From: Torreya grandis
Taxonomy: Eukaryota > Streptophyta > Pinopsida > Cupressales > Taxaceae
Direction: 5' to 3'
DNA length: 64,000 nucleotides
NCBI GenBank assembly: GCA_037957365.1
Contig: JARHVA010003165.1
Span: 310,001-374,000, forward strand
How positions within the stretch are numbered: the stretch's first letter is position 1; each line of letters begins with the position of its first letter. The notes below the pieces were generated by a model that searched no databases, was not told where the DNA came from, and saw nothing but the letters and a program-made list of their open reading frames with translations. A program made the translations under genes and the position numbers. Shown one piece after another: positions 57,365 to 64,000 of this stretch.

Positions 57365-58990
57365 ATGGTTCTTGGAGGTCAAGAACCTCTTATTATTCAA
57401 CTTTTAATAACTTTAGAAGATGATCAAGTTGATGTTTCTTTCAATCTAACACTTTTCGTATAGTATAATCATCTTGAAACTCTTCATCAAGTTATTGAAG
57501 TCATAAATCAGGAAGAACAAATTGTAGAATTTGAAAATGATTAGTATTCAAATCTTATGTGTGAGACTTAATGTGATATTCTGAATTCAAATAGGAGAAT
57601 TTGAGAAGATAGAGATAGAGTTTTAGTTACTACTCCTAGGCCTAAAACTCATTTTATTTTTTATTTTTTTTCATTTGATGATTTTATTGTACCCACTAAA
57701 ACTATTGTTATAAATTTTCATTTAATCAAGAGCATCAAGTTTAAGATAATCACTCTATTCGGGTAGAAATTGGTAAAACTTTCAATGGGAGATCAACTAG
57801 TGGGAGAACTATTGGTACTAGAGTAAAGATTAGAAGATCTGCTTCACAGGTTGTAAAATAATAAAGAACAAGATGAGCTCACTAAAAATGAAGATAAAGT
57901 AGAAGCTGAGACAGATCTTTAAATAGATATAGTACCATAAATTTTGTCTAATCCAATCAATATCAGAAATCATCTTGGTAAGTTACCTTCTCTTAAGGGA
58001 TTGAATATACCAAAGTTTTTTGGTGCTGCTGGACAATTTTGGGAAGACCACTTAGATTATTTTAAATTAGTTTATGCCACTCTTGAAATAACTAATAAAA
58101 AGATATGTTTAAAATTTTTTGTCTAAATATTAGAAGGAAAATCTTATCAATCATTTGTTAGTCTACCTACTAAAGTTATTGATAATTGAAGAGGTGTAAA
58201 AGACTGGTTAGAATTATCTTTTGGCAAAACCAAAGAATATTTTGATTTAGTTAATGATATTTTGAATATTTATTTATATCTTGGTTAAAATATGTATCAT
58301 TTCATTTTTAAATTTATCAAGCTACATCAAAAGATCTTAGATGATCTTAGACCTTCAAAAAAGCTGTCTAGACTTTATCTTTGCAATGTTTTACCTTTAA
58401 AATATAAAATGGATTTAGAAAATAAATATATTATAGAATATGATGAAACTATGAGATTTTGTATTGAATATGAAAATAAACTTAAACGTATTGGTTTTAA
58501 AGATAGGTCTTCTATAGACTTAAATTCAAATAATGCAAAAATATTAATGACTATACAAAGTCTAGGCAATGAGTTGGTCATTGTTAAAAGACAGTTTAAT
58601 GGTAAACTTTATTTCTCAAATAGAATAATAAAGAATATAAAAATGATTATATTTCTTATTACTATAATATTTTTTAACTTGATCATAATCCTGACACATG
58701 TCAATTTATTATTAAATTTAAGAAATATCTTCAACGAAAAGATGAAATAACTGAAGATCTAACATATAATATAAACACTCTCGATCATCCCTTAGAAAAT
58801 AAGAATATTTATGTTATAAATACTAGGAATAAATATTATAATTCTCCTCAGAATAATAAAATAGCAAATGATAAATCTTCTTTTGATGTTAAAGGTAAAT
58901 CAGTTCAAAATAATGCTAATAATTCTAACAATAATACTACACAAAACAATCTTTTTATAACTAGATATAATAACAGTCAATATCAACATT
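57365..58990 (+). pseudogene. gag: E6 gag
   Basis: ATG at 57365 opens MVLGGQEPLIIQLLITLEDD before a stop. Acidic N-terminal text follows. The capsid is readable at 57944-58126 (KLPSLKGLNIPKFFGAAGQF, WEDHLDYFKLVYATLEITNK) and 58292-58620 (KLHQKILDDLRPSKKLSRLY, KYIIEYDETMRFCIEYENKL). The 'F.G....WE.H...F' start and the following helices fit a gag capsid. The frame changes near 58680, with a short DTCQFIIKFKKYL knuckle-like or linker piece, then an Asn-rich segment to 58990. Stops at 58126 and elsewhere. Confidence 0.65.
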
Positions 58991-59039
58991 ATAAATCTAA
59001 AAAAATTAGACAAATTGATGCTAAGACTTATAATATAAT

Positions 59040-59560
59040 TGATGACTTGTCAACAATTAAATCTGGTTTTTCTTTGCTACAAGTATCTAGTCTTTTGGGA
59101 CAGCTTGATAAGATTAATGAAGTAGTGAAAAATCTCAAAGTTGATGTAAGTTTGCAAGAAGAAAATTTTGAACACATTTATGCTCAACATTTTGACCCTC
59201 CTATTGATTATATTCCTCCTTTATATGTCATAGTTAATATTTCTAATAAAATAATTTATTATTTCATTTTAAATACAAGTGCTTCAAAGAATATCATGTC
59301 TAAGTGCATTACAGATTAATTGGGTATATCTTATAAAGTAGATAGTAGAAAACTTATTGGTTTTGATTCTAGACAAACTAAAAGTTATGATAAGTTTTAT
59401 GACATAATTATTAAAATTATGTAGGATGAATGGATTAGATGTATGACTAAAGTTCAAGTGTTAGATATTCTTAGTAATTATGCAATGTTGTTAGGAAGGG
59501 ATTGGTCTAAGGTAATCAGGGCTTTCATTGAAAAAGATATAATATAGATTCCTATTAATA
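59040..59560 (+). pseudogene. E6 retropepsin, catalytic Asp changed
   Basis: In one frame: LQVSSLLGQLDKINEVVKNL, then PPLYVIVNISNKIIYYFIL and NTSASKNIMSKCITD (59200-59316), then after one stop GISYKVDSRKLIGFDSRQTK and NYAMLLGRDWSKVI (59480-59515). This is the retropepsin fold order: active-site loop, flap region, 'LLGRDW' helix. The active-site D-T/S-G reads N-T-S, so both the Asp and the Gly are lost. It continues in the same frame as the downstream RNase H and RT, consistent with one polyprotein. Confidence 0.75.
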
Positions 59561-59699
59561 ATAAAATTGCATTAATTAAGAGGAAAGATTTTTATGGTAC
59601 ACCAATTGAATCACCTCATTCATCTAATATTTATTACATTAAAATTAAAAATAGAACTTATGAATTATTGAATGTAGATGAACCAGAAAACTAACATAA

Positions 59700-60190
59700 A
59701 AAAATATTTAAAAAGAATATTTTATGGTCTCTTTACATTGATGGAACTTGTTCTCAACAAGATAATGGTGTTGAAATTTATCTGATATCTCCTGTTGGTA
59801 AAATATTTTCTTATGCTTTCAAATTATCTTTTGAAAATATTAATAATACAATAGAATTTGAAGCATTATGTTTAGGGTTAGAAAAGGCCATAGAGTTGAA
59901 TGTTAAACATTTATAAGTTTTTGAATATTCAGAGCTAGTAATAAGACAAGTTTGTAAGATCTATAAAACTAATCAAACTCATTTTCACCGTTATACATAA
60001 AAAGTTTGGTCATTACTTGATCATTTTGAAGCTTTTAATATCACACATATTCTTAGAGAATTCAATGTTAGAACTAATAAGCTTGAAGTTTATCTTTCTA
60101 ATCCAACTTTGAGTGAGATTGAATTTACTATGGATTTTTTTTTAGTTGAAGTTTTTCATTTTAAGATTCTTGATTTGAATGATAGTTGAC
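59700..60190 (+). pseudogene. E6 RNase H located between protease and RT
   Basis: Same frame as protease and RT: ILWSLYIDGTCSQQDNGVEI, YLISPVGKIFSYAFKLSFEN, INNTIEFEALCLGLEKAIEL, then VFEYSELVIRQVCKIYKTN, HILREFNVRTNKLEVYLSNP. This is a full ~150-residue RNase H: strand 1 with the first Asp, the Glu in I-E-F-E-A-L, a third site reading E-Y-S where G-D-S is usual (Asp lost), and a last helix R-T-N-K-L where A-D-x-L is usual. It matches the 'second' RNase H of Tat elements (compare 24550-24077) but sits upstream of RT. Confidence 0.85.
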
Positions 60191-60192
60191 CT

Positions 60193-61146
60193 ATGTTTAG
60201 TTGTGATGAGCATATAGATTCATTCCTTAAAGGTCATTATTTTGATCATGATGACTATTTATTAAATTATGGTGATTATCTGCAATTAAGTACTAATAGA
60301 TTACCTGTTAGTTTGGTACGTCTAAAATCTATGTTTTCACCTAACGATCAGTTAAAACTCTCTAAAACAGAAGAGCCATCAAGAAGAATCATAAATGAAA
60401 CTATTCTTATTAATTTGGGTACTGAAGAAATTCTTAAGTATATTTATTTAAGAATTCAAGTCACTGAAAATGAGAAGGTTAAGTTCATTAAATTGTTTAA
60501 AGAGTTTATTGATATTTTTGCATGGTCATACAAGAATTTTAAAGGTTATGATACTAATATTATTGAACATAGTATTCATATTAATTTTGGTATAAAACAT
60601 GTTAAGAAAAAAATACAAAGAATCAGCCTTTTGTTAGAGGACACCATTAACAAAGAGTTGGATAAGATGATTTATGTTGGTGTCATTTTTCTTGTAACAT
60701 ATTCAAAATGAAGAGCTAATTTGATTTTGGTTAGAAATAAAAATGGTGATATTAGATTATATGTTGATTTTAGAGATCTAAATAAAGCTAGTGTAAAATA
60801 TAATTTTCCTCTACCAAGCATCGATCAGATTTTGCATCAAGTTGTTGAATCTAAATTGATGTCTTTATTAGATGGATTTTTAAGTTATAATCAATTTTTT
60901 GTGAATCCTGATGATAGATATAAAACTATTTTCATCAAACATAGAGATACTTTTGCTTATAACAAAATGCCTTTCAGTTTGATGAATGCAAGAGCTACTT
61001 TTCAAAGCGCTATGCATGTGTATTTTGATGATCTAATAGGCATAGTTATTCAAGTATATTTATATGATCTCACCATTCATTCTAAAATAATAAAGAAGCA
61101 TTTAGACAACATTCATGAAGTATTCACAAGATGTAAAAAATTTTGA
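60193..61146 (+). pseudogene. E6 reverse transcriptase
   Basis: 60193-60711 covers the RT lead-in (LFKEFIDIFAWSYKNFKGYD, HSIHINFGIKHVKKKIQRI). After one TGA the same frame continues at 60721: ILVRNKNGDIRLYVDFRDLN, KYNFPLPSIDQILHQVVESK, MSLLDGFLSYNQF, FAYNKMPFSLMNARATFQSA, YFDDLIGIVIQVYLYDLTIH. All palm and finger blocks are in order. The polymerase box reads Y-L-Y-D where Y-L/V-D-D is needed, so the first Asp is gone. A frameshift near 61140 leads into the thumb (DTFLNPKKSIFSVIEGKLLG). The TGA sits where Trp is expected. Confidence 0.9.
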
Positions 61147-61930
61147 TACTTTTTTAAATCCAAAGAAATCTATTTTTAGTGTGATTGAGGGTAAGTTATT
61201 AGGACACATAATTTTTAAAGAAGGTATTTCTATTGATCTTGAATGTGTTAAATTAATTAAATAAATTCCTCCTCCCAAGGATAAATCAAGTTTAAGATCT
61301 TTCTTTGGTAAGATTAATTTTGTTAAGAAATTCATTTTTGATTTTGTTGACAAATTTAATCATTTATAATTACTACTTAAGAAAGATAAAACATATATTT
61401 GAGATGAAAATACTGAATTAGCATTTAATTATGTTAAAAATGCAATTACAAGTACTCATGTCCTTGCTAAAATTAATTTGAAGAAAGCATTTGTTTTTTA
61501 TGTTAATGCTACTAAAAAGGTTACAGAAGCTATAATAACTAAAGAGTTTAGAAATAATGAAGAAAAACCAATCAATTATATGAGCCAAGTTTTAAAAGAT
61601 GTAGAAACTAAGTACCCCCTTATTGAGAAATTTATTTTCTCATTAATTATTTCTTTAATTAAATTTTGATACTTGTTAAAGGGAAACAAAGTTTTTATGC
61701 AATCTAAGGTACCTGTTTTGTCTTATCTTTTAAAACAACTATTCAAGGAAGACTTGCTAAGTGGATCTTATGCATTCAAAAATTTGATCTTGAATTTGAA
61801 ACTTCTAAAACTATTAAAGGTAATGAACTAATAAAACACTTAGCTAAAAATTCTACTTTAGATATTAATGTCTTAGTTTTATCAGTTGATGAAAATCTAA
61901 ATGTCAAACCACATTTGAAAACAATGAAGG
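61147..61930 (+). pseudogene. E6 RT thumb and RT-linked RNase H
   Basis: Thumb text: GHIIFKEGISIDLECVKLIK, SLRSFFGKINFVKKFI. The RNase H opens at 61470: LKKAFVFYVNATKKVTEAII, then KPINYMSQVLKDVETKYPLI, then after stops RYLLKGNKVFMQS, LAKWILCIQKFDLEFET. The active-site Asp in 'Y-V-D-A' is Asn here (Y-V-N-A). It is the usual RNase H that follows RT in all Ty3/gypsy elements, so E6 has two RNase H domains flanking RT. Confidence 0.8.
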
Positions 61931-62099
61931 TTGTTGAGTTTTTAAAAAAAATTAAATTTGGTTTTGAAATGAATGAATGAGAATGTTTGTTAGCTAAAGA
62001 TGATTGGTACCATGATTTATTTTATTATTTTCAAAATAAGTCTTGTCCTAATAACTTAAATAAAAAATAAAAGCATTCTTTAAGACTAAAATCATAAAA

Positions 62100-63249
62100 T
62101 TTATGTTTAGTAGAAAATTTTATGTTTTATCGTAATCGTGATGGAATATTGTTAAGATGTCTTACACATAATCAAAACCAAAAAGTTCTTAGGGGCTGTC
62201 ATGAAGGAAACTATGGTAGATATTATGTTGCAAAAATAATAATTTATGAGATTTTGAGATTTGGTTATTATTGGTCTATTTTGTTTCAAGATACTTATAA
62301 GTTAGTCTGTTCTTGTATGCCTTGTTAGATATTTATTGGAAGGGATAAACTACATGTAATGCCTTTTAAATTTGGTTATTCTTGAAAAACTTTTTAAAAA
62401 ATGAAGCATCGACTTTATTTCAGATATTCATCGAGCTTCATCTTCAGGTCATAGATATATTTTGATAGCTATGTATTATTTCACCAAGTGACCTGAGGCC
62501 AAAGCACTTAAAAATTCAGTAACAGGTGAAATAATTTCTTTTCTAAAAAATCAGATTTTTTCTAGATTTGAAGTTACATATGAGCTTATTTTGAATAATA
62601 GATCTCAATTCATTTTAAATGAATTATTAAGAAATTACTCTATTATTTCTAGTCATTCGTCTAAGTACTATCCACAAGAAAACAAATAAGTTGAATCTAC
62701 AAATAAAAATATAATTTCTTTTATGAAGAAACTAGTTTATGATAACAAAATAAATTAGCATCTTAAATTTTTTGAAGCCTTATGGGCTGATAGGACTATT
62801 ATTAAGGTAGCAACTAGTTATTGGCCTTTCATGTTAGCATATAGATTTGAAGCTATTTTTCCAATAAAAATTCAGATTTCTTCAGCTATGACTACTTTAC
62901 AATATGTATCTAAAGATATAAATTTAATTGAACAAATATTGCATGATTTAGTATTTCTTGATGAATCTAAAGCAACAACATTACATAAATTTAAAAAAGC
63001 TAAGCAAAAATTTTAAAAAAAATCGATAAAAAAGTTTCTAGTATAAATTTTAATGTTGGTGACTTAGTTTTATATTGGGACAAAGCTCATGAAGACCCTA
63101 GAAAACATCATAAGTTTGATACATTATGGCTTGGACCTTACAAAATTACCATAGTTCTTGGAAACAATGCATTTCATCTTAAGGATCTTGAAGAAAATTG
63201 GTTATGTTACTCAGTGAATGGCCATCACTTGAAATTATTTTATGATTAG
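62100..63249 (+). pseudogene. E6 integrase
   Basis: The zinc-binding unit at 62122-62328: LRGCHEGNYGRYYVAK, EILRFGYYWSILFQDTYKLV, CSCMPC (H-x4-5-R/H, C-x2-C). The core at 62400-62700 is stop-broken but readable in pieces: IHRASSSGHRYILIAMYYFT, EIISFLKNQIFSRFEVTYEL, then ILNNRSQFILNELL (the F-D-N-G Asp reads N) and HSSKYYPQENK. It continues LKFFEALWADRTI, then LAYRFEAIFPIKIQIS (62831-63016). The C-terminal part VLYWDKAHEDPRKHHKFDTL, WLGPYKI is the GPY/F module, ending at TAG 63247-63249. No chromodomain is seen. Confidence 0.85.
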
Positions 63250-63813
63250 TTATCTTTTTATTGTTCTTTTGCTTTGTTTTCTACTTTCTTTTTATTTTTT
63301 ATTTTTTTTCTATGTTTCATTATTTATTTATTGTTTTGTTTTCATTTTCCATTTTGGTTTGTTGTGCTTTGCTTTTGAAATAATCAATGAAAGTTTGTGG
63401 ATGGATAATATCACATTATGAAGAAAAAATTCAAAGAAGATGTAAAAGTAATGAAAATATCATTTATTTTTAAAATTACTTTTATAAATTCATTTTTTTG
63501 TAATAAATGAATAATATGGTTGAATTATATTTTGTTGTTATAGTATTACTTCATTTTCAGATTTTGTGTTTGAGGCATTTGTAATTGATTATGCATCCAA
63601 CTTGAACTTCCACATTATTCATTTTCCTTTCTTTATGCCATGCTAGTCAAACAATCTATTCCTTGTCAAAATTCATTATTTAAGGGGTTTGTGCTTAACT
63701 ACTTGAGAAATTATTTTCCTGAATCACACTCTCAAAACAAAATTTATTTTATATGATAGACAATTTATTGCTGCTTAAAGTTATTTCACAAAATTGACTA
63801 GCAAGGTCGTTAG
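63250..63813 (+). other. E6 3' untranslated region
   Basis: About 560 bases of T-rich then mixed sequence between the integrase stop and the 3' LTR. No clear polypurine tract: the bases before the LTR read 'gcaaggtcgttag'. Nothing else seen. Confidence 0.6.
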
Positions 63814-64000
63814 TGTTACGCCTATTTTCTACACTCAAATTTTTCAAAATCAATACTTACTACCATAAAGATGACCCTGTCATAAGACCTAAAACTATGT
63901 CAGAGACCCTATTAATTAATATTATTTTTATATGCATCTTTGATTATGAAATACTAATGATTGATTGATGAAATTTTATTTATGTTTCTAAGTGGTTTTG
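63814..64000 (+). repeat. E6 right (3') LTR, first 187 bases
   Basis: Starts TGTTACGCCTATTTTCTACA and aligns with 51790-51976 including 'ttttcaaaat', 'cataaagat', 'ctaaaactatgt', 'atgcatctttgatta' and 'tatgtttctaagtggttt'. Cut by the window end. Differences are frequent (roughly one in eight by eye), suggesting an old insertion. Confidence 0.85.

Larger units (their letters stand above)
51790..64000 (+). mobile_element. E6: large Tat-type element with RNase H upstream of RT (incomplete at window end)
   Basis: The left LTR starts TGTTATGCCTATTTTCTACA at 51790 and the right LTR TGTTACGCCTATTTTCTACA at 63814; the first 185 bases align closely. Inside, in plus-strand order: gag, protease, RNase H, RT, RNase H, integrase. 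The flanking sequence left of 51790 is D-element interior (possible duplication GATAT at 51785-51789, right copy out of view). At least 12.2 kb. Stops in all genes and lost catalytic residues in protease and RT show it is inactive. Confidence 0.88.

Overview
This is an intergenic window from a land-plant genome, probably one with a large, repeat-rich genome. I find no convincing host gene, tRNA or rRNA. Most of the sequence is very AT-rich and is made of nested, decayed Ty3/gypsy LTR retrotransposons, mainly of the Tat type. The plant call rests on Tat-style protein motifs, a primer site matching plant tRNA-Asn, and several 5-bp target duplications. The species cannot be named from the sequence.

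Layout. 1-9703 holds minus-strand debris of one Tat family with related ~1.3 kb LTRs at 2876-4217 (A), 5289-6623 (B) and 9704-11026 (C), each with an LTR-primer-site junction on its left. 1-2875 is a gag/protease derivative without reverse transcriptase (RT). LTR C is also the 3' LTR of a larger minus-strand element to its right, whose polyprotein reads right to left RT (25050-25964), RNase H, second RNase H, integrase (23890-23505, then 13792-13290). That element is split by E2 (13793-23500, gag only), which carries E3 (14599-17099, gag only) inside its left LTR.

Upstream of that RT lies E4 (about 26248-43380), a minus-strand element with gag, ~1.22 kb LTRs and tRNA-Asn primer sites. E1 (26254-35814) is inserted a few bases inside the outer end of E4's left LTR. 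E1 is the youngest and most GC-rich piece: near-identical 1.4 kb LTRs, perfect ATTGG duplication, and a 2.76 kb gag frame broken by only two TGA codons, with no pol genes.

To the right, 43385-49620 is a plus-strand gag-protease element (E5) with a repeat-rich leader. An LTR related to A/B/C ends at 50832 (D). A large plus-strand element (E6) starts at 51790 inside D's interior and runs past the window end, with its 3' LTR beginning at 63814. E6 has gag, protease, an RNase H, RT, a second RNase H and integrase, so its extra RNase H lies upstream of RT, whereas the C element has both RNase H domains after RT.

Inferred order of insertion: C element, then E2 and E4, then E3 into E2 and E1 into E4; E6 went separately into D. 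The two most unusual signals are the RNase H position in E6 and a conserved short stem-loop-like motif (CTACATA ... TATGTAG around a GGGCCTCAGAC core), found in LTRs A-D and, three times in tandem, in the otherwise different element E1. All coding regions are broken. Many breaks are stops that a single C-to-T or G-to-A change could produce, as expected for methylated, silenced elements.
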